From positions 42,090,119 to 42,154,118 of the forward strand of contig OZ038389.1 in the NCBI GenBank assembly GCA_964036045.1: DNA of 64,000 bases, in the 5' to 3' direction. The DNA is from Eutreptiella sp. 'Long Island Sound 2002' (lineage: Eukaryota; Euglenozoa; Euglenophyceae; Eutreptiales; Eutreptiaceae). Positions within the stretch are counted from its first letter, which is position 1. The number at the start of each line of letters is the position of its first letter. Positions 30,120 to 42,100 of the stretch are shown one piece after another. The notes under the pieces are model-generated. The model did no database searches. It had not been told where the DNA came from and saw nothing but the letters and a program-made list of their open reading frames with translations. A program made the translations under genes and the position numbers.

Positions 30120-33100
30120 ATGCCTTTTGCCAATTCGGCAATCAACAAGATTGCCCGGCGAATCGACAAGGTCGCAGGCTCCGAGCACTCGACGCTTACA
30201 TCCGGACCCCAAAGGGCTCCAAGGGCTGGCGGTCGTGGCCGGCCAGGCTCCACCCCAGACCCGAGGCAGGCTGCAGAGCGCCCTGGGCCCTACGGACCGA
30301 CAGTTGCGCCTGGGGCCCCTCACCACGATGACCCGGGAAGGCCGCCCCAGACGTTCGACCCCAGTAAGTTCTCTTCGTGGGGGGTCGTCAGACGGCTGCG
30401 GTACCTGCGGTACAAGGCGTACTTCTGTGGCGTGGACCGGTCGTACGTGGTCTTCTTTGAACACACGTCGAAGGAATACGTCGGGACGTACGATGTCACG
30501 GGCGCCACTGTGGAGCCTGTGGAGAAGGATGGCTTCAAAGTGTGCTTGCCGGGCTACCACGATGATTGGTTCTTCAAGTGCGATTTGGACGCGGAGGCCG
30601 AGGCATGGATCCACGTGTTCATGAAGGCAGGTACGATGCAGTGAGATGGGAGCCCCCATTTCCCCTCATGGTACATGCAGCACTTGCTTCGTGGGACATG
30701 GCATGTGTGAGGTACAGGGGACGCATGGTCCAATGGGTTCCATGGTTCCCACAGGTTCGTCACCCTCATCCCTTGGCGCAGGGATTGGGGCGGGTTGCCA
30801 AAATGAAAGCCGCAACTGATTCGCCGCAAACCGATGGTGCGTGTCTCCGGTGCTGGACGTTCTCGGCCCGAAAAGCGTCGTTTGCGAGCGGGTGGCGAGT
30901 AGATGACGGTTTCGCACATATACGGGGCCGCTTGTGTTCCGTGTGTTTTGTGTACCCCCCCCCCCCCCCCGCCCCCATGGCCCAAGGAAAATTTGTGCGG
31001 TGGTGCCAAGGAAAACTCGATGTAGAACTGGATCGTGGTGCAGTGCGACAAATTGACACAATGAACTGAGAGTCGTGACTATGACCATATACCTGTGTCA
31101 TGGGGGTGTATGCGAGTCCTGTATCTGTTGCTCATTGCCCCCGCCCCCATCGGCAGTCTGCCCCCTTGCACAGTCCCCCTGCCCCCCCGGGGGGTGGGGG
31201 GGGCAGGGATGCATTGGAAGGGGGGGAGGTACCCCCCCCCCCCCGCCCTCCAAGGCCCTGGCCTATGGCCCAGCCGCTCTCTCCCCGACCGCAACTGCCA
31301 GCCCCAACGCGATTTGTAACCGACAGTAACCGCCCCCAGCCGCTTTGGCAACCGTCTCCAACCCCCCGTCTAACCACTTCTGGAACCTCCTCCGGGCCCC
31401 CTTCCCTTTCAATTCACCCCTGGGGGGGGGGGTCACTTGCACTTTTCTGCCAAAAACTTTTGTGTTTCATTTTGTGTGTTATCTTCAGGACTCCCACGTG
31501 CCGGAGGAGCGATGTGGTAAGGGCACGGATCCTGGCGCATAGTGCCCCCGGGACTTGGCGACGTGGGGGGGGGGGGGCGTCACGCGTTCTGGGGGAACGT
31601 CCATGGGGGCGTGTGCCTGACCGTCTACAGTCCCGAGGCCAGGTACTGAGGAGCTTTCAATGGACAGCCTTGTGTATGTGCCCGTTTCCTTGGGCAAAGC
31701 GAAGCCACGGGGCTCCATCCACCTGACGGGTCATGTCAGTGGTAATGGTGGTGTGGTGTGGTGCGGTGTGGAGGGCGGGGGGGGGGGGGGGGGCAGAGAG
31801 GTGAAGTAAACTGGCACAAATGGCCGGTTGGGGGTTTGCGGGGGTGCGCCGTGGGGGAGGGGCGGGTTTGGCGCAGTAGGCGCAAGACGGGTGGGGTGGC
31901 GGTGGGGGGGTGGGGGGGACATGTGGTCCAAGGCACCATCATTGACCCCGGGCCACGACTCGGCATGAAGGATGGATACAGTAACCCCCTCCCCCCCTTT
32001 TGCGATCGCAACGCCCTCAGCAGAGCAACAGCGCGTGTTGTATCCGCAAATTTTGAAACGATGGAATTTGGCGGTTCCTTCTCCTGGTGGTCCATGAAGA
32101 TCGATTTTTCTTGGTGATTTGAGCCTGGGGATGGCATTTTGGGGGTATTGGTTGCTGTCCTGCCATCCACTCTCACCCTCTCTTGTTCTTTGGCGGTGGA
32201 GATTGGGGAATCACCTGACGACTGGTACATGATGCAATGGTCACCTCTCGTGCCTTCTCACATCGGGCGCAAACAACGCCCTTGTCAGAGCAACACTGGG
32301 TATTGCTGCCGTCACATTTTGGAGCTTTAGTGTTGCTCTAGCGGGGGGGGGGGGGGGGGGGCACAACGAGGCAGGCTATGGACGGCCTGTGGACAGAGGT
32401 GTGTGGACAGCAAAAACAGTCAAATGACCCCGGCAACAACCAGCACAACCTCAATACGCCAACTATTGGGCGCCGCTGACACGCAAACGGCACACCATGC
32501 CACATTCAGCACAGTCCCAACACACCAACCACTGGGCTCCGTGAATGCGGAAACGACACCAGCAGGAGCACCGGCCGCAGCGGCCGACAGAAAGCAGCGC
32601 CCCGACGCAACATGCGAAGGGAAGAACGGGTGACCGTCCAGGGCCCCGTAAAGGAGCAACAACCAGATGGAATGTCACACAGGGGGGGGGGGGGGGGGGC
32701 TACGCCGATGGTTGGTCTCAGCAATGGTTTTGGGATGGATGTAGGTGCGCTCACGTGCGGTGCCACCGGTTGTTGGTGTCCAGCATGAGTCTCCCTCGCG
32801 CTCTGTCCCCTCACACAGTGCATTACAGAGCCGACAGAGAACATGAGAGGCGCCTGGCAGAGCAGCGCCGACAGCGCCGACAGGAAATGGAGCGACGACA
32901 AGCGCAGGCACAGGCCATGCAGCAGAATGCGTCGGGTGTGTGTTTCGAAGCCCCCCTACAGCCCCTTCACCCCCAGGGGCCAGACTGAGGGACAACGCAC
33001 ATCCTGCCTCATGGGCACCATCGTTTCTTTGGACGGAGCCTGTGTTGTTGTTTCAGACGCTCGACCCCCTGATCAGACTGTTACAATGCCAACCGCTGTT

Positions 33101-36100
33101 GGTCACTGCCCAACCGACGGCAAGCGTTGACGGACTGCCGGGGGGTCAGTACAGCCCCCCAAAAGTTGAGGGGGGCTGGGGGCTCCGGAAAAGGGCTCAA
33201 TTGACAGGACCATCCGTCAGTTATTATGAACTCTGGCGCCGAAGGCACCGAAAACTTTTTCGAGCATTGACATGGTCAATTTTTTTTCCCCAAATGCGTG
33301 GCGAGCGATGACTTTTCTGCACCCCCTCGACGCGCTCATTCCCCAAAAAAAAAAATCCCATTTTTATTTTTTGCCGAATTTTGGGTCCGGGTCACCTCCG
33401 GGGCCCGGGGGTCAGTCTCGGTAGGAAGTTGGGGGCGTCACTTGAATATATTTGGGGGGTGGGGGGGTCTAGCCAGGGGGCTGTATCGAAACCCCCCCCC
33501 CGAAATTGAAAGCCCGCCCACTGCAGGTGGGTGCCCGCGAACCCTCGGACAGGTGCGAAGGGCCGTCCGGTAGCCTCCAAATGCCGCCGGTCCAGCATCA
33601 ATTTCCAAATGCCGTTGGAGCTCGACCCCCCCGTCGGTGGGTGGCTGTTCCGTATGCTGCGCCTTGTCCCGTCCCTTTTGCGGTTGTCCGGGACGGTGAA
33701 CAACTGCCCGGCCGACGGGTGCCAGTCCCGCTAAAACCGCCGGATTGCCGTCTAAGTCTGCGGTCTTTGCCCTGGATAGCTCCCGGTGGTGGGTGGTGTT
33801 CACGGGAAAGCTATTTTACTGCGGGGCGCTGTGCAGAAACGCCTCCGAAAGGTGGAAGGAGGTCGATTTTTTTGTGGTACAAGCGGTTCCGAAAAGCGTA
33901 GTGGTGGTTGGTGTGCACCCGACGCCGGGTGATGATCAAACGATGATTGCCCGATGTGCCATTCAGCAGAGGATTGTGGTGGTTCAACGTCATGGGACTG
34001 GGGCTGTGGGCGCTTCGTTGTGCAACGGACGCGCACATGCAACCCCCCCTCCCCCCCCTTTGCGAGCAACGCCCGTGTCAGAGCAACTTTTGGAAGCGTG
34101 TCCCACTGTGCCCTGTGTAAATCCGCCCCCGTGTCAGAGCAACGGTAGGCGTTGTTTCCGTCAGATTTTGGGACTTTGGTGTTGCTCTCGCAAGGCGGGG
34201 GGGGGGGGGGTCCAGGGCAGCACAGGAATAGAGGGCAGGGCAACAAGGCATATCCTGAAATGGGCCGTTCAAGGGGACGACGAAGGAGGACTTGTGTCAG
34301 GGGGGCCGGTCCTCTTGTCCCCAAACACAGAGTCTGATGGGCGGGGGGGGGGGGGGGTGGATGAGAAATCCTGCTGCTCTAGTGGCAGCCCCCTTCCTGT
34401 TTTGATAACAGACCGCTCGCCGTGGCTGACTTTGTGGCGATGGACCTTCCTTGCAGGGGCTCAAGGTCCTGTTGGCAACACGTTCTGTGCCTGGGGAGGG
34501 GGGCTGGGCGGGGGGGCGGGGGCCCATGCACCATTGTCCCACGACGCGCCCCCCGTCTCGGGGTACGCTCGTCTCGTGCCCCCGACATCAGATCCGTTTC
34601 CAAGGACGGGCCCGTCTGTCTCTGTCGCCCCCCCCCCCCGACCCGTGAGCCCCGCCCACCTGCTGGCCTCTGCGACCCCCACAACGCATACCTGTCTACC
34701 CTCTGGTGGGGGGCATGCATTCGGACGGGGTGAGGTACCTTCCCGCCTCCAGGGCGCCCAGCTTATGCCCAGCCACTGTCTCCCTGACGCCAAGTGCCAG
34801 CTTCAATGGCATTTGTAACCGACAGTAACCGCCCCCAACCGCTTTGGGAACCTCCTCCAACCGCCCATCCAACCGCCTCTGGGGCCGCCTCTGAGGTCCC
34901 TTCCCGTATAATGCCTCCCTGCTCTGGAGGGTAGGGGCCACCCAAGGGGGTCGCTCACATCGGCACTCCGCGTTGCTCTGCGATTCCGGGGGCGCTGATG
35001 AGGACGAGGCCGATTCCGCCCACAAAGGCCGCGTCCCCGAACACCGCCTGCGGCCGGGCGCCCCCTCAGCCTCCGGTGCATCGCAACCTTCCGTTGGGGA
35101 CGTCTGCGGCGGGCCCCATCCGTGCGGCTGTTGATCGTCCCGCCGTCCCATTGTGTTGCTGGGCTCACCTTCTGCCCCTCAGCCCCCCACGAAGGGACAT
35201 GCGCGGCACGGCCGTATCGCCCTCTCGCTGGCCTCGGTCTCGGTCCCGTGCGCCACTTCCGATGGGCAACTCGTCCCGTGGCCTTCGGCCTCTGACGGCA
35301 CATTTGTAAGGGGCCGGTACGTCGGTTGTGAGGCGCCCGGGAACGAACGCTGCACTCACCCCCCGCCGTCCGGCCTCCCGGACACTTCGTACGGACCCGC
35401 GATGCCCCGTCTGGGCACCCCCGCGCTGCACGGCGCCGCAAGCAGCAGCAAACCCACGTTGCATCCAACACGGCCCATCCCTGTGACGGGTCATGGGCTG
35501 TAGCAGCGCGCTGTAGCAAAGGGGGAGGGGGGGGGGGGTGAGGTCCGCAGTTTTTTCGCAATTTCGCAATTTTCCGCAAGTTCCCGCAATATCGGCACAA
35601 TTGCCTTTTGCCAGTCGCGAGCCTTGTTGGTGCCCTGTGTGTCCCCTGTGCAGAGGTGGTGCTCCTTGAGGCTGCGGGGGATTTGGTTACGGCGCCGCAA
35701 TTTTCCCACAATTTCCCGCAATTTTTCGAAATTTTTCGCAGAATTGGATTTGACGCTCCGTGATCGCCCCCCCCCCCCCCCTCGGCTGTAGCCCCCTCGC
35801 CACGCCTCCCTTCCGCTCCGCAGGCGCCGCAAATACGAGCGGATTCAACTGCAAGCGCCGCCTGGACGCGGTTTGCGCCAAAGACGGCCTGCGGGACTCC
35901 TGCGTCCGGCGGGACGGCAATGCGCTGCATCTGGTGTGCCCCTCCTGCGGCGGCGAGTACGCGGATGGCCTCCAGCCGCTGGTCCTGGGCTGCCACCACG
36001 ACTTCTGCAAGAACTGCCTGTCGGACATGTCCCAGGGGCCGCAGATCAAGTGCAAGTACTGTGAGCGCGCGACCGACGTCCCTCCGGAAGGTGCGGGTGC

Positions 36101-39100
36101 CGGGGCTGTCGGTGCTGGTCCGCCTGAGCCGTGCGGGTGCCATAGAGGGGCTGGGAACGTGGGTGGGGCTGGGAACGTGGGTGGGGCTGGGAACGTGGGT
36201 GGGGCGGGCCGGGGCAGTCAGTGTTTGGCGGTCCCGGAGCATTGGGTCGGATCTCAGTCTGACCTAAAGGGAGGCGCCGGGAAGGGACGCATCCGCCCCT
36301 CTTTTTTCGCCGTTGAAATGTTTTTTTGGTTCACGGTGGAAACGTGGGGGATGCGGTCAATAGAGAGCGTGTACTGTTTGAGCTCAACCTGCGGAGGATT
36401 CAGCGTCTGCCCTCTTCTTTGTCCGGTCCTCCTGTACCCCAGCGAGTCCCTCTGGCCGCGGGTGGGGGACGTGGGGGGGAGGGGGGGTCTGGGCCCCTTT
36501 ACGCGATGTGGGTACCAGGCCCGCATCCCGCCGCCCTGTGCCTGCACCTGCCCCCACAATCCCGGGGCTTTGAAGTGGGGCCTTGTGTGTGGGTGCACCC
36601 CGAGCCTGCCCACTCCCTTCGACAGGGCGCGTGTCACCGCGGGCGCAAACCTGGCGGGACCCCTTTCCTGATGTGCAAAGGGTTCTGACTCCCACGCGGG
36701 CCCTCCGCCCTTCTCTGTTCCAATGGCGCCGTTGTTGTGCCTGAGACTCGCGGTGCCCCTCGATTGCGCAGGGCTGTGTGGCGCTGGCGAGCCCCCCCCC
36801 CCCCCCCGTGACCGGAGTTGAACGGGCTCGGCCCCTCCTGCGAACGTGACCGGGCCCCCCTGCCCACAGTCCACAGTGCCAGGCCACCCCTGCTTTCCCT
36901 CCAACGGCAAACTGCAGGGCTCCTGAGTCACCAAGATTTCGGTGACTTCCGGTGACCGGCGGTTTGGCAGTTGTTTTCCACTTGGTGACCTTGGTGACCA
37001 CATTTAACAATGGAAGAAGGGAGTAGCAGGGGAAAGTTTTCAGATTGAATAGAAGGTACCAGAGTGCTGAAGTGCTGGACTGTGTGATTGGGGTTGGGTG
37101 TGCATTTCTCTGGGCAATATTTTTTTGATGTCCTATCAGAGTTATGGCCTGTTACCCCGATTGTTGGTCACACAATGGTGTTTTGTGTGTGCAAAAGCCA
37201 TTTGCAGTGGATGTATGATGTGGGGATCAACTGGAAATTGACGAGCAAGACAAAAGCTGTTGATGGAATTCAAGTCCCAGGCCGAGGTGTGGCTTTTCTT
37301 TTTTTTTCTATTGGATGCTCTTCAGTATTTTTGTTCACAGTAGCATAGTGGGTTTTTGTTTTTGCAGGCGGAACTGGTGGGGGGCGACAGCCACAGACCC
37401 TCAAAGTTGGCGATGTATTTCTGTTGGTACACTCGCCCCCATTGTTGAGGACATCAAGAAGATTGAAAAGGAGGAGATGGACTGGGATTTGGTGGTGTGG
37501 ACAACCAAGAACAATTTTCTGTAAGTTAGGATGCTGAAGACAGTTCGCAGGCTGCTGCAGCTGCTGCTCCTGATGGTGGCCATGCAGGCTGCTGCACACG
37601 GCAATGCTGCACCTGACACTGGCGTCCAGGTTTCCGATGTGGAAGAAGGTGCAATCTGAGTAGCAGCACAGCATGCAGCATGGCACGCACAGGGAATATG
37701 TGTCGTTTTGTTTTAATGGAGTAGTGCCTCCACAATAGCACGCAATTTGACCAGTGGCGAATGGAACCCATTCCCACAGATCTTCTTTACCAGAATGGTT
37801 TGCAGGTGAATGGTGAATGCTTTTCTTGCTTGATTGGTGCTCGACATCATCCAAACCCGTCTAAACTCTGAACAACAATCATCCACAAGGCGGCAAAAAA
37901 TATCAAGGAAGAAACTAACCCCCTTTTAGGAAAGGACAAAATGCATCCAGGAACCTTTTGTACAGTTTTGTACAGTTTTTTCGTTTTTCGTGGTTTACAC
38001 TTTTTTTACAGTTTTTTTTGCAGTTTTTTTTTTCAGTTTTTTGCATTTTTTTACAAAGCCGTGGAAATGGCTGGTGATTTTGGTGCAGGTGACTCAGGAG
38101 GTCTGAAACAGCCTGGAGCTGCTGTGCACCGCCCATGGGCAGCAATCGGTGATCTGGCACCCCCCGGCCCTGTGTTGCATGTCCCACATTAAATGGGGTG
38201 GTGCGCACCCTCCAAATTTCACAGTCGTGGGAAGGAAACCTCGTGTGGAGCATGCCAGCGCCGGCGTGGGAGGGACACCGAGGGGCTGAAGCAGTACTCG
38301 TGATCAGGGGGACAAGTGCCCCACTGTCACGCCTCAAAAAGGCGGTTCCCCACCCGCCGACAATGCAGACATTTTACTCCTGATAACGCAGATTAGTCCG
38401 TACACCCGGCCCCACCGCCCCACTTACTGAGCCTTTGTGGCACCCCCCCCCCCCCCCGTTCGTCACCAATGCCAGCCGCTCCCCTTTTCCCATCAATGGG
38501 GACATCAATGGGGACATCAATGGGGACATCAATGGGGACATGAATGGGGACATCAATGGGGACATCACAAGGAACATCAACGGTAACATTTTTTGTGGCT
38601 GTAGCCCGCCTGTACTTTGCGCTGTCCTGCAAAATGGAAGGGCCCTCCCCTCATTTCTGCTGCTGCTCTGTGTACTCCCAGGCATCAAGGCACTGCCACG
38701 CAACTACGCGCTCTCAGACCTGAGCATAGGGGACATCCCACAGCTGCTGCGTCTCTGTGACGAGGACTGCATCGATACCATCGGCGCCCTGTGCCCCGTC
38801 TGTCTAGAGCCGTTCACCACGGCCCCCCCTCTGATGTTGGACTGCGCCCACACAGTGTGCGCGAACTGCATTGGCCTCATGGCCGACAAGGTCCTGCCCT
38901 CCGTCCCTCCGCTGCAGTCAACGCTTTTTGCGGCACAACAGGCCCCCTTTTTCGGAGGAACGGGGGCGGGGAGGACACGCTCCGGTGCTCAGGTGTCAAG
39001 GACGATCCCCCCACCCCCTGCCCGTTGAGTTGGGGCCATGGACAACGTTGATGATGACCTTACCCCCCCGCCCCGCCCCTGTCCAAGCAACGTCCAGCAG

Positions 39101-42100
39101 TCGGGTCACCGGTCAGGCTGAGACACCCTTCCCTCTACCCTGCGCCGCTTCCTCCGAGTATCACTGACATGTGTGCTAAGCTCGTCACCATCACTGAACA
39201 GAGCCCAGGCGGGTGTCACGCACGTCGGTGCGGAACAGCCCCTCGCCGTCTGAGCTGGTGCGCAGGTCCACGTCGTCGGACTCGTCACTTTGCACGTACA
39301 AACTGTGACGTGCTGGACGCATGAACCGATGGATGCCACGGCTCCGCCACCGTACTGTCCAGAAGGCCAGAGTGGTTCTGGAGGGTGACGGCCAAGCAAC
39401 ACGCTGGGCATGCTGCACAATGCAATGAACCATCTGTACCGGTGCCTCATGGCGCCGTATTGATGTACCCCCCTTTTTGGGGGTCATTCGCATAGCATAC
39501 CCCAAGGCATGATATTTGATGTCCAACCCCTTGTAAAATCATTATTTTGCCCAATAAGACCATCCCCCAATGGACTTTTTGATTCTGAGGCCTCTATCCC
39601 CTGAAACTGGATATCACTTTTTTGGGGGGGGGGCGGGGGGGGGGGGGGGGTTCAGAAGTTTTCGCTCAGAAGGCTCCAAGCAGTGGGGTGGCCCAGTGCC
39701 ATCACATTATCACATGAGCGTTTCTCGGAGCGGTTCCGGAGGTGAGGACCATCGTCGCTTTATGGCCAAGCAACGCCTATGTCCAAGCAACACCAGACGT
39801 TGCTTCCGTCAATTTACGCACCGTGGACTTCGGCGGTGCATTTTTCGATTGGTCCTCCTGTGTGCTGTGTGCGCTGTCTGATACCTTGGTTTTTGAGATG
39901 GCATGATGTTCATCTTTTGTGTCAAGGAAGCTGATTTGGGGCATGATGGCCTTGGTAGCATGTTTTGCCCCTTGGTTTTCAGAATAGTACGCCATGTCTT
40001 TCTGCGTGTACCATGCACAGTGTAACACGTAAGCAACACCCTTGTCTAGGCAACACTAGGCTTTAGCCCCGTTCATTTCTGCTCATTCACCGTTGCTTGC
40101 ACAAAGGGGGGGGGGGGTTCGCAGCGCCCTTCCTCCTGATTGTTGAGCACCATGACCTGGTGCTCAGTAAATTGTTCTCCTTGAGTTTTGGTATGTGGCA
40201 ACCCAAGTGACCCACATGTAGAGCACTACTGGTGGTTCATCAATTTCATGACATACAATGCCTTGGAATGGGCCCAGATCCACATGCTCATCCATCTCAT
40301 GGTTTCTCATCACTTACATTGGCATCGCCGAGCTCCTCAGTCTTGACAACCAACCATAGATGTCAGGCAAGAGACAAAATGGGGCAAGGGATCAACAATT
40401 ACTGATTTGTAGTTTCATCGTTATTATAAGTATTTTCATATTGGTTTAAGCTTTTTTCTTATCGCTGCGCATACCTGTGGAAAATTCCGGTGGGGGGATG
40501 AACGCCCCGTCCCAACAATATTGAAATTGCTTCCACTCAGCATTTGGGTCATCACAACGCAGGTCAAACCTTCCAGCAAAGTGAATTGTCCCGAGTGCCG
40601 TGCCCCCACGGACTTGAACACGGACGCCGTGTCCAAGAACTATTCGATGCAGAAGATCGTGGAGACGGTTTTGGAGCTGAAGCACCGGGCGGATGACAAG
40701 GCGAGTGTGCTGACCACAGCGGCCCAGCGGTGGGGCCGCGTGCGGAATGCGCATCGTGCAGTGCACACCATGGCCTTCCCCGAAGGCGCGCACCACCGGT
40801 CGGCTTCTGCGCCCGCGACCCGCGCTCGGCCCCTGCAGGACGTCGGCGAGGCGCCATCCTCGGACCCCGACTCCCCCAAGGCAGCCCCTGCTGCCGCGCC
40901 ACACATCCGATTGGGCATGCGCAGCAAAGAGGTCGCCATCTGTGCATCGCCGTTTGGGTAGAGGTAGAGCCTCCTGAGGATCCCGGACGTGGGGATGCCG
41001 AGGGAGGTGGGAAAAGGGTTTCCCGGGGGCAGGGGTTGTTCGAGCCCCTTGACCCCCCGCGGGGGGGGGGGGGGGATGACAGAGGCGTTGGTTCCGTCAA
41101 TTTCCGCACCGCGGACTTCGGCGGTGCATTTTTCGATCGGTCCTACTGTGTGCTGTGTGTGCTGTCTGATGCCTTGGTTTTTGAGATGGCATGATGTTCA
41201 TCTTTTCTGATTTGGGGCATGATGGCCTTGGTGGCATGTTTTGCCCCTTGGTTTTCAGAATAGTACACCATGTCTTTCTGCGTGTACCATGTACAGTGTA
41301 ACGCGTAAGCAACACCCTTGTCTGGGCAACACGAGGTGGGCGCACCGTGCGCTGTGCCCGCACTGTGCGAAAGGTCGACTGTTTTCCACCACCGGTAGCC
41401 ATGGGTCCCAGAGTCCTGAATTCTGCACCGCATGCTGGTTTGAATTGATCATGCATGCTTCTGTAAGTGGGTGGTTTTCAGGGGTGTTCCTGGGTTAAAC
41501 GACGCAATAATTGGCGCTGTGCAGCACTGTGCGCGCGCTGTGCGAAAACGCCCCCTAGGCTTTAGTTCCGTCAATTTCTGGTCATCCACCGTTGCTTGCA
41601 CAAGGGAGGGGGGGATTCGGACCGCCCTTCCTCCTCATTGTTGAGCACCATGACCTGGTGCTCAGTGTATTGCTCTCCTTGACAGAGTTGTGCCAGAGTA
41701 AAGTTGTCCCTGAAATTTCCCCAACAGAACTCCCACTGGTTTAAAAGGGGCACGGGCAGAGCTTAGGACTGGTCGTCTGAGGAATCAGACGCATCAGAAG
41801 CTTAACCAGAATCAGAACCGGCATCGGAACAGAATCGGCATCGCAATTGGAGCTGAAGCCGGAGCTGGTGCTGGCACACCGTGCGGGGCAGGCGCCCGCC
41901 CCCTTCAAGAACGTGGAGCAGAGGACGCACCGGGGCGTGCCCGGGACAAACTGGGGCATGCTCATTAGACACTGAGGCGCAGGAGGCGGGCTGAGCCTGT
42001 ACCTCTACAGGAGGCCGGAGGGGGGGGGGGGGGGCACTCGCGACCCACGGAGTGGTGGAGCGCAGGGGGTTGACGGCCGGTACAACACGTGGAGGAGTGG

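Noticed and set aside
31489-31516. 28-nt microexon with ATCTTCAG acceptor and GTAAGG donor in intron 1
   Set aside because: It enters in phase 1 and leaves in phase 2, which does not fit exon 2 (phase 1). Direct joining of 30630 to 35824 fits.
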